The translations under genes were made by a program, and so were the position numbers. A stretch of 64,000 nucleotides of DNA from Neobacillus sp. CF12 (GTDB taxonomy: Bacteria; Bacillota; Bacilli; Bacillales; Cytobacillaceae), in the NCBI RefSeq assembly GCF_030348765.1, contig NZ_JAUCEU010000007.1, forward strand, positions 2,990,001 through 3,054,000. The letters run 5' to 3'. Positions 25,411 through 32,417 of the stretch are shown one piece after another. The stretch's first letter is position 1. Each line of letters opens with the position of its first letter. Below the pieces are notes generated by a model. It saw only the letters and a program-made list of their open reading frames with translations. It was not told the origin of the DNA and did not search any database.

Positions 25411-26788
25411 ATGCATCCTCCCTTGGCTGTGTATATTGACCATACTTTTCTTCGGTTACTCCGGTTTGATTGTCATAAATTACTTTTCCGCGTAAAATTG
25501 TTTTCTTTATTTTTAACAAAAAGGTTCTATTTTCATAGGGGGAATATGAATTTCGGAACGCAATGGATTGTTTGTCTACTTTGGTTTCTTCATCCAATGA
25601 AATCAAAACGAAATCTGCATCCAATCCGGGTTGAATTCTCCCTTTATTCCTTGATAGTCGAAACCGATTTGCTACATTTTCAGTCCCTAACGGAAGTATT
25701 TTTTTAAGTGGAATTTTCCTTTTCAGTGCCTCATCTAATAATGCAAGCCAGGTAAATTGCACACCCTGAATTCCACCCCATGTATCCCAAATAGAGTCCG
25801 TGTCTTTCATCGTATAAAGACACGGTGAATGGTCTGAACCAATGGTATCAATCCAGCCGTTAGCTATACATTCCCACAGCCCCTCTACCTCTTTTCGTGG
25901 ACGGAGCGGAGGTGCACATTTAAGGATAGCTCCTTTTCGAAGAAAATCCTCTTCATCAAATAGTAAATAATGAGGACAAGTTTCTACTGTAACGTTAACC
26001 CCGCTTTTCTTTGCTCGGTGAATTTGTCCAACTACTTTTGGTGAACTGATATGAACGAAATGGATAGCCGTACCATATTTTGCTGCTAACTCTAGTGCAA
26101 AGTTGACAGCCCGTTCTTCTGCAGAAATTGGCCTGCTTGCAAGAAAAGCGTTTCTCTCATTCATATCTTTTTGATTCTTATAAAAGGTTGTAAGACTATT
26201 AATCTCTTCTAACCATTCCGCATGAAGAGCAAGGATTTTATTTTGTTCTCTGGCAATCTTCATAGCCAGTTCTAATTGTTCTGGTGAGACAAATGGAAAA
26301 TCATCAATGCCGCTCTCTGACATAAACGCCTTCCATGCAATAACCCCCTCAGACATATGGGCTAGTTCTGCGTTATTGTGTACATTATTTCCAGTCATAC
26401 CTCCCCATAGTGCATAATCAATATAAGATTTTGATTTTAAAAAGTCTCTCTTATGGTGTAAAATTTCTACGTTTGTCACGGACGGAGAACAATTCAGCGG
26501 CATATCAAAAATCGTTGTCGTACCACCAATGGCTGCTGCTCTGCTGCCGGTTTCGATTCCTTCCCAATCCGTCCGGCCGGGGTCGTTAAAATGAACATGT
26601 GCATCAATAAAACCTGGAACTACTAGGTAACCACTAGCGTCTATGGAATGGGACTCGTTTTCTTTTGGTGGTTCGAGTTCGCTGTCATATAGAGCCTCTA
26701 TTATCCCATTTTTAATTTTTATACTTGCAAACCGAAAACCTTCACCTGTAAAAACATATCCATTTTTCACCCAAAGTTCTGTTTTCAT
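25391..26788 (-). CDS. allB: Allantoinase (PucH/AllB)
   Basis: 465 aa. Amidohydrolase metal motifs are intact: GFIDAHVHFNDPGR near 59-72 (HxH), GVIAWKAFM with the carboxylated lysine near 150, LALHAEW and HFVHIS histidines, and the catalytic aspartate in IGSDHSPC near 318. It opens the hydantoin ring of allantoin to give allantoate. Its 3' end overlaps allC by 20 bp. AGGGAG sits upstream of the ATG. Confidence 0.93.
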   Translation of the reverse strand: MKTELWVKNGYVFTGEGFRFASIKIKNGIIEALYDSELEPPKENESHSIDASGYLVVPGFIDAHVHFNDPGRTDWEGIETGSRAAAIGGTTTIFDMPLNCSPSVTNVEILHHKRDFLKSKSYIDYALWGGMTGNNVHNNAELAHMSEGVIAWKAFMSESGIDDFPFVSPEQLELAMKIAREQNKILALHAEWLEEINSLTTFYKNQKDMNERNAFLASRPISAEERAVNFALELAAKYGTAIHFVHISSPKVVGQIHRAKKSGVNVTVETCPHYLLFDEEDFLRKGAILKCAPPLRPRKEVEGLWECIANGWIDTIGSDHSPCLYTMKDTDSIWDTWGGIQGVQFTWLALLDEALKRKIPLKKILPLGTENVANRFRLSRNKGRIQPGLDADFVLISLDEETKVDKQSIAFRNSYSPYENRTFLLKIKKTILRGKVIYDNQTGVTEEKYGQYTQPREDAYGSIPH

Positions 26789-26796
26789 TTTCCCTC

Positions 26797-27156
26797 CTAG
26801 CTCCCTCTGTAGGTACTGTATCCTCCTGGTGATATCAAAAGCGGTACATGATAGTGGGAATCAGGGTCAGAAATCCCAAATCGAACAGGAACACAATCTA
26901 GGAACGAGGGATTTTCAGCGGAAGTTCCGCGATTTCGGTAATAGTCACCCACATGGAAATAAAGTTCGTAGATTCCTTTTTTCATATTTTCCCCTTCTAG
27001 TAGAGGGTGGTTTAATCTGCCATCCTCATTTGTATAGGAAATTCTGATGGATTCTATCTCTTTATTGGGACCATAACGTACTAACTCCACTAACACACCA
27101 CTAGCTGGCTTCCCGATACTTATGTCTAGGACATGTGTAGTCAATCTTCCTGTCAT
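26797..27156 (-). CDS. uraH: 5-hydroxyisourate hydrolase (transthyretin-related)
   Basis: 119 aa, full family length. The N-terminal LTTHVLDISIGKPASGV supplies the catalytic histidine and arginine-loop region, and the protein ends with the diagnostic YRGS tetrapeptide. It hydrolyses 5-hydroxyisourate to OHCU, the second step after uricase. The start is immediately adjacent to the uricase stop, so the two are coupled. Confidence 0.96.
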   Translation of the reverse strand: MTGRLTTHVLDISIGKPASGVLVELVRYGPNKEIESIRISYTNEDGRLNHPLLEGENMKKGIYELYFHVGDYYRNRGTSAENPSFLDCVPVRFGISDPDSHYHVPLLISPGGYSTYRGS

Positions 27157-28107
27157 TTAGGTGATTTCCCTTTTCGATTCTAAGTCTTCATGGGTCATCG
27201 AAAAACATTGAAAACCATATGGAGGGCGAGGTTCAGTAAATACTTGCCCTTCTTTTGAGGCAGGAATTTCATCTAAGATCGTTTCCCAAGTCCGATTATT
27301 TGATTCAAAGCGAACTTCTGCCAACTGTGGAAAGCGTTCTAGGATTCTAGTTCCAATTCGGTAAATGAGATTTTGAATGGAAGGTGAGTTTTCTTCATGA
27401 AAGACCGTATAAGCAATATCTCTAACCTGCTCTGCTGCTACGTATCCATTGGACGTATTTCCTCTAGCATCCTCGAGATCCTTATAACGCCAATCTATAT
27501 TCAGGAAGATAAACAGCGGACGGTCAAAGGATTCCGGCAATGTTGTATATTCATCCTTTACATAACCGTAAAACGAGCTGCCCTTTACCTTTATCAACTT
27601 AAGACCCTTCAAACTGCTAATGTGATTGGTAGTGGTGATTTCATCTTTTTCACGCTTTACTTCAATCGAAGCACCAGCCTGTTCATTTAATGAGTAGCGA
27701 AAGACAAGCGGACTCGGTTCGAAGGTGCCATTTGCAGGGACAGGAAGATCTTCAAAGGAAATTTGTTCGCCTGAGATATTGATTCCCGTCATATGTGAGT
27801 AGGTCTCCAGAAAGCGATGAGCAACAAATTCAAGGAATCCTTCCTGGGTGGCGCCTTGGTAATCTCCCGCATGCTTGAGGATGAAGTTTTTCATTGAATC
27901 TGTTGCGACAACCAATGTGTTATCACCATTTTTAAATGAGGGGAAAAATGCTTCACCTTCAACGGCGACTTTTACATTCATCCCAAAAAGAATGTTTTTT
28001 CGGCCAGTGAATGTGGATTCTGGAATGGATTGAACTCCAGTTAACGGCTTTGCGTAGGTTCGATAAACCCAAACATCCGCTTTCCCATAGCTCATCGTTC
28101 TTTTCAT
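27157..28107 (-). CDS. pucL: Urate oxidase (uricase)
   Basis: 316 aa. Cofactor-free uricase: MSYGKADVWVYRTY holds the catalytic lysine near residue 9, VVATDSMKNFILKHAGDY near 68-85 carries the catalytic threonine, and a second T-fold module ends in the PYGFQ-like segment. In B. subtilis, uricase is the C-terminal half of the fused PucL with an N-terminal OHCU decarboxylase. Here it is a separate gene and the decarboxylase lies upstream, separated by about 240 bp with a 52-bp repeat array. AGGAGG-like site before the ATG. Confidence 0.95.
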   Translation of the reverse strand: MKRTMSYGKADVWVYRTYAKPLTGVQSIPESTFTGRKNILFGMNVKVAVEGEAFFPSFKNGDNTLVVATDSMKNFILKHAGDYQGATQEGFLEFVAHRFLETYSHMTGINISGEQISFEDLPVPANGTFEPSPLVFRYSLNEQAGASIEVKREKDEITTTNHISSLKGLKLIKVKGSSFYGYVKDEYTTLPESFDRPLFIFLNIDWRYKDLEDARGNTSNGYVAAEQVRDIAYTVFHEENSPSIQNLIYRIGTRILERFPQLAEVRFESNNRTWETILDEIPASKEGQVFTEPRPPYGFQCFSMTHEDLESKREIT

Positions 28108-28166
28108 TTTTGAAGCCTCCTTATCTATTTAGAAGTCTTTTCAAATGGATGGTAAGCAAGATTCAT

Positions 28167-28309
28167 AGAGACCGCTTTTTTGAATTTCCTTAAATTGCGG
28201 TCACTTATAGCCTTCCTAAGTGACCACTTTTTCGACTTTTCTTTAATTTCTGTCACTTATAGCCTTCGTAAGTGACCACTTTTTCGATTTCTCCTTAATT
28301 TCGGTCACT
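28167..28309. repeat. Three-unit 52-bp tandem inverted repeat (family locus 2)
   Basis: Left arms AGAGACC (28167), AGTGACC (28219) and AGTGACC (28271) are 52 bp apart. Right arms GGTCACT (28199), TGTCACT (28251) and GGTCACT (28303) keep the same 52-bp step. In the last unit the 7-bp arms pair perfectly around a 25-nt pyrimidine-rich centre containing TCGATTTCTCCTT. A second palindrome, GTCACTTA/TAAGTGAC, bridges adjacent units. The array fills much of the 28108-28350 gap between uricase and OHCU decarboxylase. Confidence 0.88.
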
Positions 28310-28350
28310 ATGTCTTTCATCCGTAGGCACACGATGATCTTTCCATTATG

Positions 28351-28863
28351 TTAGTCTTTTAAAAAATCATTCAATCGGAAGCCGGCAATTTTATAAACCT
28401 CATCTAAAGCAATGTGATACTCTTCCTCGTAAGCCTTATGCACCCTTTGCTTCATTGCAGCAAGAATACTTTCTTTGGTTTGGCCTTTCACGGCCATGAT
28501 AAAGGGGAATTTAAATTTCTGGACATACCGCTGATTGAGAGAAACAAACTCCTCAAACTCCTCCTTTGAAAGTTGATTAAGGCCTGCGCCAGCTTGCTCC
28601 TTTTGGGAAACCTCGGTCATTTGCAATCTGGTTCCTAAGTCCGGGTGGGCACGAAGTAATGCTAACTGCTTAGATTCCTCCGCATTTTGAACAATCTCAA
28701 TCATCGTTTGTAAGAGGGTATCACGCGATTCAAACGGTATCCTTTCCCATGCAGCACAAGCCACCCACGGAGAATGTTCAAACACCCAGCCTACTTTTTG
28801 GACAAACTCCTCCTTGTTCATTTGATTTACTTCCTTACTTTCCATCCATTCATTTATATCCAT
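28351..28863 (-). CDS. uraD: OHCU decarboxylase
   Basis: 170 aa from ATG 28863 (GAGGTG 5 nt upstream; the frame is open from 28896). FEHSPWVACAAWERIPF carries the conserved catalytic histidine, and LLRAHPDLGTRLQM is the family AHPDLG signature. KFPFIMAVKGQTKESILAAM and a C-terminal RLNDFLKD complete the fold. It decarboxylates OHCU to S-allantoin. Stand-alone rather than fused to uricase as in B. subtilis PucL. It is the first recognised gene of the purine-urease operon. Confidence 0.94.
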   Translation of the reverse strand: MDINEWMESKEVNQMNKEEFVQKVGWVFEHSPWVACAAWERIPFESRDTLLQTMIEIVQNAEESKQLALLRAHPDLGTRLQMTEVSQKEQAGAGLNQLSKEEFEEFVSLNQRYVQKFKFPFIMAVKGQTKESILAAMKQRVHKAYEEEYHIALDEVYKIAGFRLNDFLKD

Positions 28864-28938
28864 GGCTTCACCTCTTCCCTCCTTCTGTTCGACCAAACAG
28901 CCTGGGTACTTGTTAAAACTATATATATTCTAGACCTC

Positions 28939-29025
28939 CTAAAAATACATCACATGTTCTTTCTCTATTTTTATGAATCTTCCATCATGGCTCAAATGGG
29001 TTTCAGTTTTTAACTCGTCCCCCAT
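28939..29025 (-). other. Possible leader ORF (28 aa) or gene remnant upstream of uraD
   Basis: An ATG at 29025 opens a 28-codon frame (begins MGDELKTETHLSHDG, ends EKEHVMYF) to a TAG at 28939. No ribosome site precedes it. The same frame has no stop for some 45 codons further upstream and reads protein-like (for example GRLYDTYVETISVF), but lacks a start. Just after the stop is a perfect AGGAGG (28932-28937) with no start codon following. It could be a leader peptide, a decayed gene, or chance. Low confidence. Confidence 0.25.
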
Positions 29026-29110
29026 TTTTTCACAATAATATCGAAATACCGAGATAGTCTCTACATAAGTGTCATATAATCTACCATGGTTTTTTGTACT
29101 GTAGAAAATG

Positions 29111-29127
29111 TGTAAGCAAACTTTACA
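29111..29127. promoter_or_regulatory. TnrA/GlnR-type operator in the divergent purine-catabolism region
   Basis: TGTAAGCAAACTTTACA matches the TnrA/GlnR dyad TGTNA-N7-TNACA exactly in both half-sites. Its centre (29119) is about 50 bp from a plausible start for guaD (-10 CATAAT at 29157-29162), the distance used by TnrA as an activator. It is also about 50 bp from an AT-rich -10 (ATTATA, around 29075-29080) facing the uraD-ure operon. Dyad is seen; regulator and start sites are inferred. Confidence 0.6.
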
Positions 29128-29193
29128 ATAAGAAAGATTTTCTATGTGTGATATAGCATAATTAAAAATTATCCAAAAGAATGGAGAGGTTAT

Positions 29194-29664
29194 ATGTCAG
29201 ATATACATTTCATGAAAAAAGCAATTGATGAAGCACTAAATAATGTCCTTACCAACCATGGGGGTCCGTTTGGAGCCATCGTCGTAAAAGACGGGAAAAT
29301 AATTGGGATTGGACGGAATGAAGTCACCGCTTCAAAAGATCCAACTGCACATGCAGAAGTCCAAGCCATTCGAGACGCCTGCAGATATTTAAACGATTTC
29401 CAGCTTATTGATTGCGAAATATATACGAGCTGCGAACCTTGTCCAATGTGCATTGGTGCCATCTATTGGGCGAGACCAAAGGCGGTATATTATGCCTGCA
29501 CGAAACAGGAAGCTGCAAAGATTGGGTTTGATGATCAATTCATTTATGAGCAGCTCGCACTTCCGATGGAGCATCGAAAAATCCCAATGCAGCAAATTTC
29601 ACCAGATGATGGTGATTTACCTTTCCGTACATGGGAAATCTCCAAGAACAAAGTAGAATACTAA
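29194..29664 (+). CDS. guaD: Guanine deaminase
   Basis: 156 aa, same length as B. subtilis GuaD. The zinc site is HAEVQAIRDAC (His and catalytic Glu, near 54-64) and SCEPCPMC (two Cys, near 83-90). The segment GAIYWARPKAVYYAC is typical of GuaD, and the C-terminal tail ends in KVEY like the B. subtilis enzyme. It converts guanine to xanthine and ammonia, feeding the purine-degradation route. GGAGAGG precedes the ATG by 6 nt. The adenine deaminase gene follows after 23 nt. Confidence 0.94.
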   Translation: MSDIHFMKKAIDEALNNVLTNHGGPFGAIVVKDGKIIGIGRNEVTASKDPTAHAEVQAIRDACRYLNDFQLIDCEIYTSCEPCPMCIGAIYWARPKAVYYACTKQEAAKIGFDDQFIYEQLALPMEHRKIPMQQISPDDGDLPFRTWEISKNKVEY

Positions 29665-29687
29665 TCTGATGTAGAGGGTGTTGTCCA

Positions 29688-31418
29688 ATGGAGAGAAATC
29701 AAATAACACGAAGAATCTCTGTGGCTTCAGGAAAGGAACCTGCGGATACAGTCATAAAAAACGGCAGGATTATTGATGTTTTTAACGGAGAAATAATGGA
29801 AGGTGATATTGCAATCGTAGATGGTTACTTCGCAGGTATTGGGCAATATGATGGGAAGAAGATAATAGATGCAGAAGGGCGTTATGTCCTCCCTGCCTTT
29901 ATCGATGGTCATGTTCATATCGAATCTTCTTTGGTTACGCCAAGTGAATTCGCAAAAGTCCTTCTGCCTCATGGAGTAACGACCGTTATTGCAGATCCCC
30001 ATGAAATTGCGAATGTTCTAGGTACGCAAGGAATTCAATATATGCTAGATGCTTCCGAAAACCTCCCTTTTGATATTTACATTATGCTTCCTTCTTGTGT
30101 TCCAGCGACAAACTTTGAAAACTCGGGCGCTATTTTGAAAGCAGAGAATTTATCCCACTTTTATCAACATCCACGAGTCCTTGGATTAGCAGAAGTTATG
30201 AACTTTCCTGCGGTCCTTAATACTGAGGATGATATGCTGAATAAAATTTCTGACGCGAAACATTTTGGCAAAAAAGTAGATGGACATGGCGCAGGATTGT
30301 CCGGTATAGCTTTGAATGTCTATATGGCTGCTGGTATCCGTACTGATCATGAGTGTACAACCGCTGAAGAAGCAAAAGAACGCCTTAAGAGCGGAATGTA
30401 TTTAATGATTCGTGAAGGCACCGTTGCAAAGGACTTACGTAATTTGATTCCAGTTGTCAATCAGTACAATTCCCGAAGATGCTTATTTGTGACCGATGAT
30501 AAACATCTAGATGACCTTGTTCTTGAGGGCAGTATTGACCACAATGTGCGGCAGGCGATTGCCGAAGGAATTTCCCCAATCACCGCCATTCAAATGGCCA
30601 CTATCAATGCAGCAGAATGTTTTGGGCTTGAAGAAAAGGGAGCGATTGCAGCCGGGTACAAGGCAGACTTTTCTTTAGTAGATGATCTTGAAACTGTCAG
30701 GATTTCACATGTCTATAAGGACGGAATAGCCGTAGTACAAGATGGCAAGTTGATTGCTGATTGCCCTAACAGTCAAAAAAATTGTTTGAAACAATCCGTC
30801 CATTTTAATGAAATCTTGGAATCCAATTTGAACATTACCTTATCCGCAAAAAAGGCAAATATCATTGAGATTATTCCTAACAGTCTTATCACACATCACA
30901 TCGTGGAAGAAGTGAATATTTGCGATCAAGGTTTCTTCCAGCCCTCTATAACTGCTGATCAATTAAAGCTAGCCGTAATTGAGCGCCATCATATGACGAA
31001 GCAAATTGGATTAGGAATCGTTAAAGGATTAGGTTTAAAAGAAGGGGCAATTGCTGCCACGATTGCCCATGATTCGCATAATCTTATTATTGCCGGGACC
31101 AATGATCGTGATATGGTACTGGCAGCAAACAGTATTAAAAAAATGCAGGGCGGACTGATTGTCATTAAAGATGGCCAAATTCTCGCATCATTAGAATTGC
31201 CGATTGGCGGATTAATATCTGACCGCCCTTACCGGGAAGTATATGCCTGTCTCAATACGCTTCACATCGCTCTTGAAAAGCTTGGAGCAAATAATCATTT
31301 CAATCCTTTTTTGACCCTTTCGTTTTTAGCCCTCCCCGTTATACCCGAATTAAAACTTACCGACAAAGGCTTGTTTAAGGTTTCAAAATTCGAACACATA
31401 GAAATCAGTTCTGTTTAA
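29688..31418 (+). CDS. adeC: Adenine deaminase
   Basis: 576 aa. DGHVHIESS (metal histidines, near 73-81) and ADPHEIANVLG (near 104-114) are the hallmark motifs of AdeC-type amidohydrolases; DGHGAGLSG and DDKHLDDL follow. The C-terminal domain, about 180 residues with HDSHNLIIAGTND, is complete. It converts adenine to hypoxanthine and ammonia. Co-transcribed with guaD; GTAGAGGGTG precedes the start. No strong terminator follows, only a 5-bp hairpin near 31456-31469. Confidence 0.95.
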   Translation: MERNQITRRISVASGKEPADTVIKNGRIIDVFNGEIMEGDIAIVDGYFAGIGQYDGKKIIDAEGRYVLPAFIDGHVHIESSLVTPSEFAKVLLPHGVTTVIADPHEIANVLGTQGIQYMLDASENLPFDIYIMLPSCVPATNFENSGAILKAENLSHFYQHPRVLGLAEVMNFPAVLNTEDDMLNKISDAKHFGKKVDGHGAGLSGIALNVYMAAGIRTDHECTTAEEAKERLKSGMYLMIREGTVAKDLRNLIPVVNQYNSRRCLFVTDDKHLDDLVLEGSIDHNVRQAIAEGISPITAIQMATINAAECFGLEEKGAIAAGYKADFSLVDDLETVRISHVYKDGIAVVQDGKLIADCPNSQKNCLKQSVHFNEILESNLNITLSAKKANIIEIIPNSLITHHIVEEVNICDQGFFQPSITADQLKLAVIERHHMTKQIGLGIVKGLGLKEGAIAATIAHDSHNLIIAGTNDRDMVLAANSIKKMQGGLIVIKDGQILASLELPIGGLISDRPYREVYACLNTLHIALEKLGANNHFNPFLTLSFLALPVIPELKLTDKGLFKVSKFEHIEISSV

Positions 31419-31538
31419 AATTCGTGCTTTTTAGACATACTATCATGCGAGTTAACCGAAAACGGTTGCTTTCAAAGCTATTACCTGTCAAACTAAGAGG
31501 ATAATTGACTTCATAGAAAGTAAATGTAGGTGACGATC

Positions 31539-31928
31539 ATGATAGAAATTAAAATATCAAAACTCAGTGATGGGGAGTTCAATAGAGGGGTATTTGCTAC
31601 CCGTGATATCCAAAAAGGCGAACTTATCCATGAAGCACCCGTTATTGCCTATCCAAATGCAGAACATGAACACATTGAAAAAACATTGCTTGCCGACTAT
31701 GCGTTTGAATATGGCATCAACCATACATGCCTTCTCTTAGGTTATGGGATGTTATTTAACCATTCCTATCAGCCAAATGCCACATATGAAATAAACTTTC
31801 CTAATCATACCTTTGATTTTTATGCTTACAAAGACATAAAAGCAGGCGAAGAAATTCTTATTAACTATAATGGCGATGAAGAAGACCAAGAACTGCTTTG
31901 GTTCGATAAAGAAAAGCAAGAAAGCTAA
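31539..31928 (+). CDS. SET domain-containing protein
   Basis: 129 aa from ATG 31539 (AGGTGA 5 nt upstream; the frame is also open from GTG 31530). The compact protein is essentially a bare SET domain: RGVFATRDIQKGELIHEAP at the N-terminus, the pseudoknot motif MLFNHSYQPNATYE, and the final GEEILINYNGDEED, which supplies the S-adenosylmethionine-site NHS and catalytic tyrosine. Bacterial members may methylate protein lysines. No cysteine-rich pre- or post-SET is present. Target unknown. Single-gene unit with its own terminator. Confidence 0.85.
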   Translation: MIEIKISKLSDGEFNRGVFATRDIQKGELIHEAPVIAYPNAEHEHIEKTLLADYAFEYGINHTCLLLGYGMLFNHSYQPNATYEINFPNHTFDFYAYKDIKAGEEILINYNGDEEDQELLWFDKEKQES

Positions 31929-31954
31929 CAGCTCATGTATTGGGCTGTTTTTTT
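31927..31954 (+). terminator. Rho-independent terminator after the SET gene
   Basis: Stem AACAGCTC (31927-31934) with GGGCTGTT (31942-31949), one G-T pair, followed by a run of T. Confidence 0.82.
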
Positions 31955-32006
31955 ACGCCTCAATTACTCACCTTAGGTAAAAAGGACCATTTTCGGTATA
32001 TTTGTT

Positions 32007-32037
32007 AAACTTTCAAAGTTTGTTCAATATTTCACAA
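32007..32037. promoter_or_regulatory. Palindrome plus Rex-like operator upstream of the 75-aa gene
   Basis: AAACTTT-C-AAAGTTT (32007-32021) is a perfect 15-bp palindrome. It adjoins TTGTTCAATATTTCACAA (32020-32037), which matches the Rex consensus TTGTGAA-N4-TTCACAA at 12 of 14 defined positions. A -10-like TATGAT follows at 32059-32064. Regulation by Rex is inferred from the match and from the perfect site before adhE. Confidence 0.5.
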
Positions 32038-32096
32038 ACTTTTATCTAAATTAGATGTTATGATAAATTTATAAAAGAAACAAGGAGTGATATGAC

Positions 32097-32324
32097 ATGA
32101 TGATTTGTGAATGGAGATCTTTTTCTACAGATTCCGAAACGTATACACAGGAAGCGTTCGAAGAGATCATTGGCGACGAATTTGAAGCGATGATGATTAA
32201 GGATAATGAAGATATTCCAAATTATATATGGACAGTAAATTTTGTCATCGTTGTAAAAAAATATTCTAAAGTACTGAATGACATCTCCTTTGAAAAGATA
32301 CCACGAAACCCAGTTTGTGAGTAA
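32097..32324 (+). CDS. Small acidic protein (75 aa), function unknown
   Basis: The protein starts MMICEWRSFSTDSETYTQEA and has an acidic N-terminal half (pI low, DEFEAMMIKDNEDIP) and a more hydrophobic middle with NYIWTVNFVIVVKKY. No family recognised. AAGGAG lies 9 nt before ATG 32097. The upstream Rex-like site and the perfect Rex site between this gene and adhE suggest expression under oxygen limitation. The gap to adhE (93 bp) has no terminator, so read-through is possible. Confidence 0.65.
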   Translation: MMICEWRSFSTDSETYTQEAFEEIIGDEFEAMMIKDNEDIPNYIWTVNFVIVVKKYSKVLNDISFEKIPRNPVCE

Positions 32325-32372
32325 CACTCTAAGATTCTATCAAATGGTTAGTTAATATTTTTTTATACACAC

Positions 32373-32390
32373 TTGTGAATCATTTCACAA
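32373..32390. promoter_or_regulatory. Rex operator upstream of adhE
   Basis: TTGTGAATCATTTCACAA is a perfect inverted repeat of the Rex (NADH/NAD sensor) consensus TTGTGAA-N4-TTCACAA, centred about 37 bp before the adhE start codon. Rex repression of adhE-type genes is well known in Firmicutes; its use here is inferred from the site. Confidence 0.8.
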
Positions 32391-32417
32391 AGTTTGGAGT
32401 AATTGGAGGAATTTAAA

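Noticed and set aside
31441-31475. Terminator after adeC
   Set aside because: The AACCG-AAAA-CGGTT hairpin is only 5 bp and is not followed by a T tract.
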